From Maratus speciosus (taxonomy: Eukaryota; Arthropoda; Arachnida; Araneae; Salticidae), in assembly GCA_963932465.1 (NCBI GenBank), contig OZ010786.1:594755038-594819037 (forward strand): a stretch of 64,000 nucleotides of DNA, written 5' to 3'. Of this stretch, positions 32,383-45,056 are shown piece by piece. Numbering within the stretch: position 1 is the first letter of the stretch; the number at the start of each line of letters is the position of its first letter. Both the position numbers and the translations under genes were made by a program. Under the pieces are notes generated by a model that saw nothing but the letters and a program-made list of their open reading frames with translations, was not told where the DNA came from and did no database searches.

Positions 32383-34886
32383 AAGGGGTATAAATTACTA
32401 ATTTACATCATTAAGAAATTTTACCTAAATAAAAAAACATCATCTCAAAACTTTTACCAGCTACTGTATGGGTTTAAAACGAAATAATAGCTTTCATATT
32501 CATAGCTTTCTTAGCACAAGCTGTGTATTTTTTATATTACAAAAATTTGGAATTATTCTACAATTTATATCTAAATAATAGCCATATGAGAAATAAGAAA
32601 CTCCTCGTGAGAATTAAGAAACTATTTTTCCTTTTCAATTTTCAGTATTAAAGAATGAAACACGAGTATATACGAATGTGCGATAGAACATTTATTCTAG
32701 AAAATGTAAAAAAAAAAATTATAAAGCAAAAAAATTCATAAAACTACGAATTTTCAAATTCAATTTATAATATATTCTTCTTTGGGACAATTCATAAGCA
32801 CTCCCCGAAAGCATTTCATATTCTTCTTTGACAAAACGCATTTTTTAGTTAAATTGCTTTTTGACTTCATATCAGGAGTTACCAACACGCAGTTCATACA
32901 AAGTATTTTAAATTTATATATTTAGAAATTTATTTTGCGGAAAATGTTATAATTTGTTTATACTGGTTTTAAATTTCATTCAAACTGAAAATAAGAATCG
33001 ACAGTGCAAATATTTTTTAAAAATAAGTTAAAAGAAAAATCTTATGTTAAATACATTTTAAATTTATATCGTTGCAAATATATTTCAGACATCTTAATAC
33101 GCTTCATTTATCAAGGAATTTATTTTAAAGCTGCAAATAAAATTGAATAGTGTGAAAGGACTTTAAATTATATATTTGAGAATGGAAATTTTATACTTTT
33201 ATGAAAAAGGAGAGCAAATATGTATTGCCCTAAGAAAATCAGGATTTCTTCCTTTTCTTTCGAAAAGGTTTAATTTATGAACCAGTTTGATATTGAAATA
33301 TGTTATTTTTCATATGTTTATTTTAAAAAAGAGTTTTGTATATTTTGAAAGCTATAGTGTCAATAAAATAATAATTAATTGGGTTTTCAATGAAATGATT
33401 CCTGTACTTATGGGATTCATAAGTGCTTATTTAGCATATTAAACAACGGTTTATCAAAATATGTAGAAATATTTAAGAACAATAAATAGCTGGTGGCATA
33501 TAAAATTCTTGCATATGATAAAATTTTTAAAGAATTGTTGTCTTAATTCTGAAATTTTGAAACTTTAATTATAATAAATAGCTTTAACCGTAATAACAGA
33601 TTTAATTATTTTTATAATGATTTTATTCCACATTCTTTTATTTTTTTATCCGAAGCGTACATATCAGGAGTATATTTTTTGTTCAGATATTCAGATTTCA
33701 CATCATGAATGTTAAACGGGTATTTTAGTTTATTTATTGACAGTCGTCCTTTGATTACGCAAAATTTTAGTCTGGATTTCTGGTCCGGTTTCTAAATAAA
33801 AAAGAAATTTCTTAAATCCACACATGTATGGGCAAATTTTGAAATGAGTTAAATCATAAAAAAGTTTTTTGGCATCGCTGCAGACTTTATATCTAACCCA
33901 ACTCCAACTTCATAAACTGAAAATCCAAAGTCATAAATAGGGGTAATATTCAGGCAAAAACAATATTTTTGAAAGTACTTCAGGAATCAATAACGTTTTC
34001 TCGGTAAAGTCATCACGGTGATTATTTTGAAGCATTTTCAGATAATTAGCATTAATAATACAGAATAAAATTAATGAAATCTTGTCTGAAAATGACCCCG
34101 TTGTTTGGAGTAATTTCCAGACACGTAAAGGGTAATTTCCAGATAAGGGTCAGATTTGAACAGCAACTACAGTAATTAAAATACGCCATTGTAAAATGTT
34201 ATAACAAAAAATGGGGTATTTATTAGACCATTTTGAATGCAGAAAAAAGGGCATGCAAACGCAATTGTAACTGTAAACCTGAAATCCATTTATATTTTCG
34301 CGAATAAAAGTAAGTTATATGGTACTGTTTCACACATAGCCACTGTAGTTATATCTGTTTTATTTAATTTTTTTTTTAAATCAGTAAAGAATTTCTGACT
34401 TTTTAAACAGTTCTGATGGCTGAATAACATTAAAAATAAACTTAAAACCTCACTAATTTCGTTAAAAAATATATAAATATAAATAAATCAATAAATATTT
34501 TAGTAGCCTAACCTTCTTTTTCACACTACAATAAAATTTTTAAACAGCACGAATTTTGGACAGATTTAATCATTTTAGTTTTCTTTGACAGTAAAGATAT
34601 GATTGTAATTTTTTTAGCATTATTTTACAATTCTTTCACATCTTCAATAGTTCTAACATGGAAAAGATAAACAGGCTTAGTCTTAATAGGTAAATAAAAA
34701 CCAAAAAACAGAAAAGACTTCGCTGCAGTTTCAACTTGATCTTTTTTTGGCCATCAATATCGATTATACCCAAGCCAGTTTAAAAATTTCATTTCAGCTT
34801 GCAACAGATTTTTCTCATAGTTATCTTTGTGGAACAAATTTGTATCTGTCCCAGATAGAATGTTTGGTCTTACTACATACAAGATG
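32383..34886. other. 2.5-kb AT-rich stretch, nothing recognised
   Basis: No coding motif, TIR pair or tandem repeat seen on either strand. Confidence 0.5.
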
Positions 34887-34888
34887 TA

Positions 34889-35330
34889 CAGTCATTCATG
34901 ATAACTTTGAACCATGGGGTGTAATTTTGAACCTCCTCCTAATTTTCAATATTTTTGACTCCAGAAGACTAAATAAAATTCAGTGTGCTCTGTTGGCAAG
35001 GTTCTAAACTGGGATTTCTACTCTTAGAAAATAAATTAGTAACATTATGCGCAATTAATTGCATCATCTAACTATTTTTGTGAAGTACTGTTTTTACGTT
35101 AATTTTAATGGTGTTTTGAAGTTGTTGTAATCCAATAAAATTTTCATTGTAAGTAACTATATACTCATTTATCAGACATATTATTATCTAAATATTGTAA
35201 ATGTGTTAATATTTTGTGATTATTTATTTATTAATAGTTAATAAAACGTAAAATAAGAAGGAAATAACATTTTACCACATTTTCGGGGTAACTTTGAGCC
35301 GGCTCAAAGTTATACCCATGTTTATAATTT
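34889..35330 (+). mobile_element. Left end of a TIR element (CAGTCATTCA, TAACTTTGA motifs)
   Basis: TA-CAGTCATTCATGATAACTTT opens at 34887. Related motifs follow: GGGGTGTAATTTTGAACC near 34916 and the palindromic GGGGTAACTTTGAGCC-GGCTCAAAGTTATACCC at 35286-35323. The inverted counterpart ends at 45745. No transposase recognised. Confidence 0.55.
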
Positions 35331-37104
35331 ACTCATTATAGGTGCTACTAGGACTACCCTCAGAGGGATTAGTCTGAGCGATATTGCTGAGAACATATAT
35401 TTAATAATAACATGTGGAAGCAAAGAAAATGAGATGCTATCTTTAATTGTCCATATACTGCGATAAATTGAAATGATGAAAATAAACGAATCGTAGAATT
35501 ACAAAATCTTATATATAAATTCGCATACACTGTTTAAAAGAATGGGAAATCAAACCATACAAACCAACAGCCATGCATGGATATAAAATTGAAAGTACGC
35601 AATATATTAAAAGTAAAGTAGAAAATGAAACACTAAATTATCTTATATCGGAATTTTAACTGTATAAAATGATGTCAAGAGCATAATCAGACGCTCCGCA
35701 CCAATTTGAGTAACTTTAAATGACAAATATATGATGTTTAAAAAGAATGGACTATACTTTATATAGTGTGTGCTCCCCCGGAATAGTTAATATTGTACAA
35801 TATCTGTTTTCCACTAATGCAATGAGGTTGTCGATAACATTTAAGGAATTCTCTCCTCAAAATCTGATATTGTATCAAAGTACCGAATACATCAGCAGTG
35901 GCATGCAATGCTTCGTTAGAGTGTGTTTTAGATATGCTCAATCGGATTTAAATTATGAGTGTATGCTGGCCACTACATACGCTGTATTGTTTTGTTTTCA
36001 AACATATTCTGCACAAGTTGAGTTGTATTTAGCATGTATTAAATAAAAGAAATTGGCAATGATTGCAACATAAAGTATGACACAAGATCTGAATATATCG
36101 CCTGCACAACTTTTGAGCTGTCAAAGTGTCATTTGAAGTAATTTACAAATCCATACATATTTATTCAGCAAATCATGAAAGCTAACATACGCCAATATGA
36201 ACCCGATTATGAAATTTCACCATAGTAAGTTAATATATAAAAAATCTACTAATGATAATTGAGACTATAACCTTATGATAAAATGTCTAGAAAAATGAAT
36301 CAGATAAAAAATTCATATCACATTTAAAACGGCACTTCCTCTGTTAGTGGCCTTGGCAAGAGAGAGGAAGGGAGGCCTAGAGAAGGAACACTTTAACAAG
36401 TACTTTCGGGCAACCTACTGACTGTTTCATACAGGTCTTTATTCAATATTTACACAATTTATTTAATGCTAGGTGGGTATCTATCAGTTTTGTTGCATTT
36501 AAATCGCATGTTTTGCGGAGGAAATGCATCATTATGAAATATTTAAAGTTGCTATACCTAATAATTCCAAATTAATGGTAATTGAGATCGCTTTCCGTTA
36601 ATATTCATCTTTTTAAATTTTAAATTTTTTAGAACCATTCACAGAGACAATTGTATATTTTAAAACTAACCCGAAGCAAAATTTCAAGATTTTGGGCTGA
36701 GCAGTAACACAGAAATAAAAAAATTTCGAAAGTTTTTTGTTTCTGCACTGTTTTATATAGCGACATTTTTAGAGATTGTTCTATTGCGAGAATTTACGTC
36801 ATGATGAACACAGCCATGTCAATTTTCATGTTTATATTCCTAACAATTCCATGTACTTCGTTACTTAGATCATCTTTAGATCTTTTTCCGCTTTGTTTAG
36901 TCTTTCTATTTTTTAGAATTCGTTCTACAACGAGCATTTACATCTTATAAATTACTATCATGCCAAAGTTCTAGTTTCTAACCCCAACAGTATCCCAAAA
37001 ATTTCAGTATTCCAAATAAATCATAGTTTAGAGCCTTTCTAGAATTTTTATGTTTATCCGTCAAATTGAACCTTTTATAGAGCGTTCATTACGAGTATTT
37101 CCAT
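35331..37104. other. AT-rich stretch, no supported gene
   Basis: A 99-codon frame at 35747-36046 has no recognisable motif and I do not call it. The 36600-37080 part has loosely repeated phrases (GAGCATTTACATCTTA, GAGTATTTCCATCTTAAA) that look like worn copies of the 56-bp unit that follows. Confidence 0.4.
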
Positions 37105-37272
37105 CTTAAAAGTAACTACCGCACCAAATTTAATGTTTCTAACCCAATCAATATCGCAGGCTTAAAAGTAACTATCGCACCAAATTTAAAGTTTCTTACC
37201 CAATCAATATCGCAGGCTTAAAAGTAACTACCGCACCAAATTTAAAGTTTCTACCCCAATCAATATCGCAGA
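37105..37272 (+). repeat. 56-bp tandem repeat, three copies
   Basis: CTTAAAAGTAACTACCGCAC recurs at 37105, 37161 and 37217, each copy continuing with CAAATTTAAAGTTTCT and CCCAATCAATATCGCAG. Copies are nearly identical. Confidence 0.92.
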
Positions 37273-37736
37273 AATCGCAATTTTAGAACTTTTTTGCTCC
37301 TGCAGCGATGTAGGTTCTTGCACTGACATAAAATACAGTCTTTTACAAATGTACAGATACAAAAGCCATTTATCTGTTACAAACAAAAGTGCCCGGCGTT
37401 GCCCAGAATTTGAAGGATGTTTGTTCCGAAAAATCAATTTAAAAATTTAACATACAACACAAAACAAACATTAATAAAAGCAGTTGAAATGTTGTATGAA
37501 TGAATCATATGAAAACGCTATATAAAAATGTATAAATGTATATAACAGACGCAAAAGAATACAGCTATAAATTAACTTATTTCAATTTATAATTGGAGCA
37601 ATAATGTTAAAATACGCCAATATTTACCTAATCGGGTTTTTATCATGCTTCAATACATTTTCACACTCATATGACGTTATACTATATCCACCACGTCCTT
37701 CATATTTCCAATATGCCGTAATATTTTCCTCTTTCG
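37273..37736. other. AT-rich stretch, nothing recognised
   Basis: No coding motif or repeat seen. Confidence 0.5.
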
Positions 37737-37930
37737 CGTGGAAATCTTGAAATAGAAAAGTTATGAAGTTATATTAACTTTCATTTAAATTCGTCAAACT
37801 ATTTACTTCATTTTCATTTTTCACGTGGAAATCTTGAAATAGAAAAGTTATGAAGTTATATTAACTTTCATTTAAATTCGTCAAACTATTTATTTCATTT
37901 TCATTTTTCACGTGGAAATCTTGCAGTAGA
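37737..37930 (+). repeat. 87-bp tandem repeat, two full copies and a start
   Basis: CGTGGAAATCTTGAAATAGA starts at 37737 and 37824, with a third partial start at 37911. The two full copies are almost identical (AAAGTTATGAAGTTATATTA, CATTTAAATTCGTCAAACTA). Confidence 0.92.
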
Positions 37931-38219
37931 AAATTAATTGTTGTAGTAATAATTTTATTGTGTATTTTAATTGTTGGCAACTGCTATAACGAAAAATGTT
38001 TAAATTTGATAAGAAATTGCTGTTAAATTGGTGGTTTTTTATTAATTAAAAATTATTTATAAATTATTTCGATTCCGGATTACATTAGTTGCCTCGGCCA
38101 TGTTTTAATACACGTGTACGTATCTTTTCACAATTTTGGCTTCCAAATTGTGGATATTTATAGAATTACAAACAGACAGATAGACAAGCTTTCCTTTTTA
38201 TATATCTCTCTATTCTTAA

Positions 38220-38510
38220 AAAAGTAACTAACGCTGTCACCGCCGCCGCCGCCGCCGCCGGCTTTGAATTTTTTGTGACCGGAGGTCTTTCTTCGTTAAT
38301 ATTAAGAAAACTATTGCATTCAAAAATATGAAAATCGGTGGTATTATAAAGAAATATATGATCAACACGCTGATGCATACAGTTTTCAAATCGAAGAATT
38401 ATTTTAAGAGATATTTAATGCTAAAGTTGGACAAAATCGTTCCATTAAAAAAGTTTTATAGGAGCAAAAACTATACATGGGAATTTAATCGTTTTTAGAT
38501 CATTTTATTC
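38220..38510 (+). repeat. Dispersed repeat with a (CCG)n tract, partner of 11344-11670
   Basis: AAAGTAACTAACGCTGTCAC leads into about seven CCG triplets (38239-38261), then sequence matching 11344-11670 (GACCGGAGGTCTTTCTTCGT, AACACGCTG, GTTCCATTAAAAAAG). The other copy has no CCG tract, so the triplet expansion is later. Confidence 0.65.
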
Positions 38511-38984
38511 AATAGAAGATCCCGGTGTGCAGATTCCATTAATTTTTTTTAATTTGACTCTTTTTTGAGGTTTTATTTCTATTATAAATTCAAATATTCA
38601 GCATTTCGACAGATATTTTTTACATATTTTAGAAAATGGTATTAATTTAAACTGTTGACAACTGTATAAACAGCGCAAACAACAATGTTTGTTTCAAATA
38701 AAAAAAAATATTTACACGTTACTATTATAAACAGAAAAAAACCCTTCAAATTAGAATTAAATAATTAGGTATAAAAAGCAGGCACTTATCGGAAATTACG
38801 CCATAAAAACTATATTTACATGTGAATTTTAAAAGAGAAAGGATATTGCAAAATAAATTCATTAACATGCGTTAGAAATCTTAAATAGAAGAAATTACGT
38901 CACATTACACTTATTTTTCAAAATGAACAAAAAATAATATTGCAAAACAGTTTAAATGTAAAAATTGCGCGAGACAAAATATTA
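38511..38984. other. AT-rich stretch, nothing recognised
   Basis: No coding motif or repeat seen. Confidence 0.5.
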
Positions 38985-39420
38985 GGGGTTAAATATTAGA
39001 CCTTTTTCAAAATTTTATTATTCGTCGTTTGATGTGAGGTGTTCAGCTATAAGTATACACAATTTCATGTCTCCAACTTAATTAGGGGCTGAGTTAGAAA
39101 AATTGTTTAAGATACTCAAGTTAGAGCCCAGAGGGTTAAATATTAGACCTTTTTCAAAATTTTATTATTTGCCGTTTGATGTGAAGTGTTCAGCTATAAG
39201 TATGCAAAATTTCATGTCTCCAACTTAATTAGGGGCTGAGTTAGAAAAATTGCTTAAAATACACCAGTTAGAGCCCAGAGGGTTAAATATTAGACTTTTT
39301 CAAAATTTTATTATTTGCCGTTTGATGTGTGGTGTTCAGCTATAAGTATGCAAATTTTCAAGTCTCCGATATATATAGTTTCTGAGAACGGGCTCTGTGA
39401 CAGACGGACAGACAGACAAA
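38985..39420 (+). repeat. 147-bp tandem repeat, ~2.9 copies, with CAGACAGAC tail
   Basis: GGTTAAATATTAGACCTTTT starts units near 38988, 39135 and 39282. Units share GTTCAGCTATAAGTATGCA and CTTAATTAGGGGCTGAGTTA. The last unit ends in GACAGACGGACAGACAGACA. The layout matches the array at 1-840, with different unit sequence. Confidence 0.9.
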
Positions 39421-39604
39421 GGAGTGAGACAGGTAGGGTTTCGTTAGATGAACGAAACTCTAAAAACATGCTGCGGATGACTGTAACAACATCCTAAAAT
39501 TACATTACGATCAGCGATCTACCAATTCCGAATTTAGTTTATATTCGTTTCATATATTCTTATTCTTTTGTGCGGCCCTGTAAAATAACTATCAATAATA
39601 TATA

Positions 39605-39950
39605 CAGTAAAACCTCTGAATAGAGGACACCTCGAGAATGCAGAATTTGTCCTCTTTTTGGAGGTGTCCGCTACTGAGAGTAAAACATGAACAGTTATTT
39701 AAGTGTTGGTAATCGAAAAAATGTCCGCTAAATAGAGGTATCCACTGATCGGGTGTGTCCGTTATGGAGGTTTTACCAGTAAAACGTCTGAATAGCGAAC
39801 ACCTCGGGAGGGCAGAATTTGTCCTCTATTTGGAGGTGTCCGCTACTGAGAGTAAAAAATGTACAGTTATTTAAGGTTTGGTAATAGAAAAAATGCCCGC
39901 TAAATAGAGTTGTCCACTAATCGGGTGTGTCCGTTATGGAGGTTTTACTG
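39605..39950. mobile_element. Head-to-tail dimer of a Tigger-type MITE
   Basis: Copy 1 (39605-39776) and copy 2 (39777-39950) are in the same orientation. Each starts CAGTAAAAC-TCTGAATAG and ends GTCCGTTATGGAGGTTTTAC. Interiors are nearly identical (GGAGGTGTCCGCTACTGAGA). The outer left flank is TA. At the junction the two termini meet with the last two bases and the TA lost. Confidence 0.85.
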
Positions 39951-40152
39951 CATAATAATATCATTCTTTACAAGAAAATTGTATGCTGTATGATAGACAG
40001 ACAGACATCCAGCGAAAGATAACCTCCCGGAGCAATAAACACTCATGTCTTTTGTTTTAATCATCCGCAATCGTTTCTAAATTTCGTTGTACTTTTATTA
40101 AAAAAATCTGTTAATTTCCAGTCGATAGACTGACAACTATCTTTCAGCCTGA
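39951..40152. other. Short stretch with GACAGACAGAC near 39995
   Basis: A GATAGACAGACAGACATCC tract sits at about 39992. No other structure. Confidence 0.4.
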
Positions 40153-40210
40153 GTTTTTAGCCTGTTGTATGTCATACAACAGGCGAGATTTTATACAACA
40201 GGCTAAAAAC
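40153..40210. repeat. Compound hairpin with two exclusive folds
   Basis: GTTTTTAGCCTGTTGTAT (40153-40170) pairs perfectly with ATACAACAGGCTAAAAAC (40193-40210). It can also pair, over GCCTGTTGTAT, with ATACAACAGGC at 40174-40184. Both folds cannot form at once. Function unknown. Confidence 0.85.
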
Positions 40211-41066
40211 GCTCACCGTGGTACGGAGTACTGTATTACTATTTGTTTGCCCACCAAAACTGGTTGCCACGGGTTCTTGCAAGGTTTGTGATCACGTGGT
40301 TAAAACTGATCTATTCAATATTACTGCGTGCGTATTTTTTTTTAATTTGCTCCATGTGTTCAAACCAGTTGTCTATGAAAACATCAACCGGTGAAAGTGA
40401 CGCACACAAAATTTCTGTGACGTATGGAGATAAATTGTGCTTTTTTATCAGTTTTTTTAATATCATTTTTAAACTGTTTGGAACTTGTTTTTCATAGTAG
40501 GTGCATTCAGTAGGTGGCCCTCATAGGTACCTTCTGGTGCAATCAGAAAAGAAATCCGACAAATATTTTTTGAGTTATGCTTGACGAAAGGTTTTTATTA
40601 GGCTTTTTTTTTAGTAGGACATGGCGTTAATATCCATCGTAGCTGTAATGTGTCCGGACAGTAATATTTCGCTGAGTATTAGCCTTCGCTTTGCTCAGAT
40701 AATTATATTCAAGAATTCTAAACATAATTACACTTTTTACGTTGTTTGTGGCCGTCTTAAACCAAACACAATCAGCGTCATTATTCTGCGTTCGACAGTT
40801 CTGCTTCTCCCGCGAAAAAAAAAACACAACCTTCTACTAACGCACACATCATCGTTCTGCTCTCTTCCGTTCAGTTCGAATTTACTATCTCCAAACAGAA
40901 CGTCTGTAGATAGAAAATATGTCCTTTTAGCGCATGCGTGCTGTGTGCTCAAAACGAAAGAATTAGGATGAGGGCGTTTTGATTGTTAGTCACTAAAAGG
41001 CAGGTATGTAGAAGTTAGTGGCGCTGTAAGCAGTAGGCCCAAAAATTTCCCATATTTGCACGTATA
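40211..41066. other. No supported gene; chance frames only
   Basis: A 116-codon frame at 40621-40971 and overlapping minus-strand frames have no recognisable motif. The stretch is slightly less AT-rich than its flanks, but nothing supports coding. Confidence 0.4.
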
Positions 41067-42934
41067 TCTATATATATAAAAGAAAGTCTGGATTTTGTAT
41101 TAATCAACGCGCAGCCAAAACTACTGAACCTAAAATCTTGAAAATCGGGGTAAAAATACTTCTTATGATATAGAGTGTCGCTAAGAAAGGATTTTCTAAA
41201 ATTCCACCCCTAAGGGGGGTAAAAAAGAGAACGAACTTTAAAAAAATTCCTTAAAAATCTGATTTTATAGTTATTTTTCAACTGATAACATATTTTGGTG
41301 TATTTCTGCATGCTGAATCGAATGGTACTAACTAAAGTCTTTTAAGCCCAATAGTTCGAGAGATATTTCATATTTTTCTAATTTGGCACTATCTTTGGCG
41401 CCAAAACCTGAATTTTTTTAAGTGATAATTTCTAAAAACTCATTATTTTCATTCTGTTAAAAGAAGCAAGCGAAAAAACTAAAATTGAATAATTTTTTAA
41501 CCAATCCTTTTGGTTAAATAAAAATAGCTTCGTCAATTAGAAAAAAAATTCAAACGCCTCAAAAACTAAAACTAAATAATAATAATAATAAAATAAATTG
41601 TGGTACTCTTTCGTTCTAATTTTCGTCGCGATACCATGCCAAAATGTATGGTATCGCGCCATTTATTTCAACCCTAATCGTGCAAACGATTTTTATTGCA
41701 AACCGTGCCACATATTAACACTTGCTAATTATTGAACGTGAATATTTTTAATGATGGAATTTATTTTATTCCATCATGATCTCGCAAAACGTTTTTATTT
41801 GTTATTTTTTTAATAGAAAATATTTATTACTGATACTGATATAGATTATACCATTTCGCAGTTATCTGATGATGAGGAACCTACAATAAAATTATTTCAG
41901 AAGTTAGGAATTATACATATAAAAATGTTTTGTTCAAAAAACCAAGAATGTCTCCATTGAAAGAATGAAATGTTTACTGCAATGTGAGACCTATTTTACG
42001 TATTACGTACGCCATGCTTCAGTAGTAGAAGACATTTACATTTCAAGACTGCAGTTTAAATTGACTATATTTTATTACTTGCAAAATATTTATTCTTATA
42101 TTTTAAGTATTTATTTTGGTACCCGTCGACCAATTTCGCCAAATTATATAAATCACCAAACCACTCGCCAAATTATACAAATTGACATAATTTTTATTTT
42201 AAATAACGAAAGAACTAATAAATTAGTATAACATCAATACAAATAAATTTAAAACATCGAAATAAAAATCACCTGATGACGTAAATACGTATAACTTGCT
42301 TAAAGTCAAGTGAATGTGACATTTACGATCAACCATTATTGGCATTTAATCTTATAGTTTGGCAATATATTTTTGGTCGACGGGATAACCAAGTAGTACC
42401 ATTATTTTTATTGATTTAAAAAAATGGTAGGTAAAAGTCTGTAATTTTCAAAAGTTATATTTTTTAAATGCTCATTTTTTTTATCAACAAAATTTTTTTT
42501 TTCAAATGTATCATTTCATTTTTGTGCCAACTAATACGCTTAGTGAGAATGGTGTTGGCATAACAGGGACATACCAAAACAGTTACTTATTTTATTTCAA
42601 ATGTAAAGAAAAAAGGTTTAATGAGCAATAAATATTGTAAATATGACTTTAACTCAGATTCTACTAAACAGAATTTTGTAGAACTTACACTGTTAAATAG
42701 TAAATTTGGTTTATAAACGGTTTAATGTAAAAACCATCATTCTAAGTTGCTACGGGAGTTCTAAAATTAGGTGATCTCGATTATGAAAGATTTCAAGTCA
42801 ACTAATTAAATGCACAGTAAGTTAGATAATATTTCAGAGATTTTTTCAATATTTATCATATCACTCTGTGTTGTTTAGTTACGGAGCTATGCGAAAAAAG
42901 TTCTCAGTGGTACAGTAAAGAAAATTGGAAGATA

Positions 42935-44077
42935 CAGTCCAACCTCTATTTAACGAATTCGCTAAATCCCGAAAAAAAGTTCGTTAAATGGAAAATTCGT
43001 TAAATAGAGATTCACCTTTTAAAATACTTTAAACTACATAAAACAGATTTTAAATCCATAAATGCTAAATATTTTTACTAAAAGTAATTAATCACATTTT
43101 TTTTTTATAAATTATTTTGATTTGTTTTATTTATTTTATCCACCAATATCCATCATCAATTAATTTTTTCTATGCATTTAAATCTTTGAAATCTGCAAGG
43201 AAAACAAAACATTGTCCGGGAATACACTGTATTTTCTGTTTAAAGTAAATAGTTTTACATTAAAATTAACTAATTTTAATGACATTATCGTATTTATTAT
43301 TATTGTAACAAATAATTTTAACCATACATTAACATATGCGTCCTTAAATTTAATTTCTGGAAAACTCTGTTAATTTTGCCTGAGTTTTTTATTTTAAAAA
43401 GTGATTTCTCTCATAATATGTCTCGCATCTTTGCAATGCACCAAAAACCCCTTCATGCGTATTTTCTTCTAACTATAATCCGCGTCGGATTGTTTCAAAT
43501 GATTTTAGCATTTCATCATACGAAGTTTTGTTAATTCCTGCATAATGATAATTTCCATCATCATCCTATTCGTCTTCATCGCAATTCATCGCTGTATTGT
43601 TTTTATTTTTCACACTGTCGAAAATATCCAATTCGGATAGTGTGTCCGAGGTCTAAATTTCAGAATTAAGTGAATTACAATCATCAATCAGCACATCATG
43701 GTTAATTTCTTCTTTTTTTCTCACTGTATCCACATTTTTTTTAAGTCACTCTAATTAGGGATTATCGTCTTCGTCCTCCGTACTTACCGAATTCTCGCTG
43801 CTGACAAAGAAGGTGCCTTGTAAAACCAGTTCAAGGCCATTGAGCATCATAAAATGTGTTTAAAGAAAGAATAACTTTGAAATATCCAGAAATATTTTGA
43901 GAAATGGGGAGAAAAAAGAAATTAGATCACAAGAAAAAGTTCGTTAAATAGAGAATGCACTTCGCTATTTGGAGGTTATTTTACGATGAAATTTTCAAAA
44001 TGTTCTTGGTTCCAAGGAAAAGTTCTTAAAATAGAGAAATTCGCAAAATAGAGGTTCGTTAAATAGAGGTCCGACTG
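42935..44077 (-). mobile_element. Tigger/pogo remnant inside the Helitron
   Basis: The ends CAGTCCAACCTCTATTTAAC and CAGTCGGACCTCTATTTAAC (other strand) are inverted and flanked by TA (42933-42934, 44078-44079). Subterminal TTCGTTAAATAGAG repeats are seen at both ends. Length is 1143 bp, so much of the transposase has been deleted. It splits the Helitron's tandem array. Confidence 0.9.
43393..43850 (-). pseudogene. C-terminal remnant of a pogo/Tigger transposase
   Basis: On the minus strand a part-open frame reads MMLNGLELVLQGTFFVSS, then an acidic stretch (STEDEDDN) and, after stops, SYDEMLKSFETIRRGL followed by LQRCETYYERNHFLK. The last two motifs match the C-terminal tail common in Tigger-like transposases (a predicted helix with FETIRR). 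The HTH and DDE domains are gone. Stops interrupt it several times. Confidence 0.7.
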
Positions 44078-45056
44078 TATACGCTACAGATATATGATAT
44101 ACTAGAGAGTATGTATGCTATAGTTATGGAAGTTGAGCTGAGTTCTTTAAAAAATTCATAAGTGATGCAGTATACACCTACCCCTACCTCCCAGAGAGTT
44201 CTATAATCAGGTGAACGCGATTATGAAAGTTATATTTAACTATCTCAAAATATATGTATAATGCAAAGAGAAATTTCATTCCGGCCGCTTATATCTTGAG
44301 TTCTGCTGAATAGATTTTGACGGGACATACATTGTTAGTTAGATAATTTTTCAGAAAAGATGTTAGTATAAAACATAACGTTCTACGTTGCTTAGTTAAA
44401 TAATTATGGGGAAAGTTCTAAATCAGATGAACCAAATTTTGAAAGATTTGCTTTTTTTAAAGGTTCCACTGAATGAATTTTTATGGGATTTAAACTGTTA
44501 ATTAGATCATTTTTAGGGAAGGTTTCGGTATATTTTCCAGTTTAAAAGATTCTGCTAAGTGGATTTAGATGCTACTTGATAGGTTAGTTAATTTTTCAGT
44601 AAATATTTTAGTATAAAGCACATATCATTTGCTGTTGCTTGGTTGTTAGGTTGTTTGATTGTAGAATTATAGATGAAAGTTCTAGAATCAGGTGAACCTA
44701 ATTATTATGAACGATCAGCCTTTTCAATAAGTCCAATTAACAAATTCTGATGAGACTTGCATTGATAATTTTTCATGAACGCTTTTAGTATATTACATAT
44801 TGTTCTATTGCTCTTTACCGAATCCTACACTAACAGATAAACTAAAGAAATTGGTCCTTAACAGTCTAAATTTTGTATGACTCAATAAAAGATATAATAG
44901 CGTAATTACATTCATATTGCTTTCAGAAATTCTGTTGGATACACCAGGTAAATGTCCATATTGCTTTAAAACGCATGATCAAATTCACAGATATATTTTG
45001 TTTCATTCAAGATTTCTTTAGAAAAACCGACCAGCGTAGCGGGCGAAGTCGGCTAG

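Larger units (their letters stand above)
41067..45056 (+). mobile_element. Helitron-like non-autonomous element, ~4 kb
   Basis: It starts TCTATATATATAAAAGAAAG after an A and ends GAAGTCGGCTAG before a T, matching the Helitron rule (5' TC, 3' CTAG, insertion between A and T). CCGAC (45028-45032) pairs with GTCGG (45048-45052) to form the expected 3' hairpin. No Rep/helicase frame is present. Internal degenerate tandem units with AGTTCTA-AATCAGGTGAAC occur near 42757, 44197, 44415 and 44679, spaced about 220-295 bp once the Tigger insert is removed. A hairpin, CGCGATACCAT against ATGGTATCGCG, is at 41627-41658. Confidence 0.75.

Noticed and set aside
35747..36046. 99-codon frame as a possible gene
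   Set aside because: No motif; overlaps an open frame on the other strand; surrounded by repeats.
37105..37272. CRISPR-like array (three near-identical repeats)
   Set aside because: Units are directly abutting with no spacers, and the genome is eukaryotic; it is a simple tandem repeat.
40621..40971. 116-codon frame and minus-strand partners
   Set aside because: Open frames on both strands over the same bases without motifs suggest chance.
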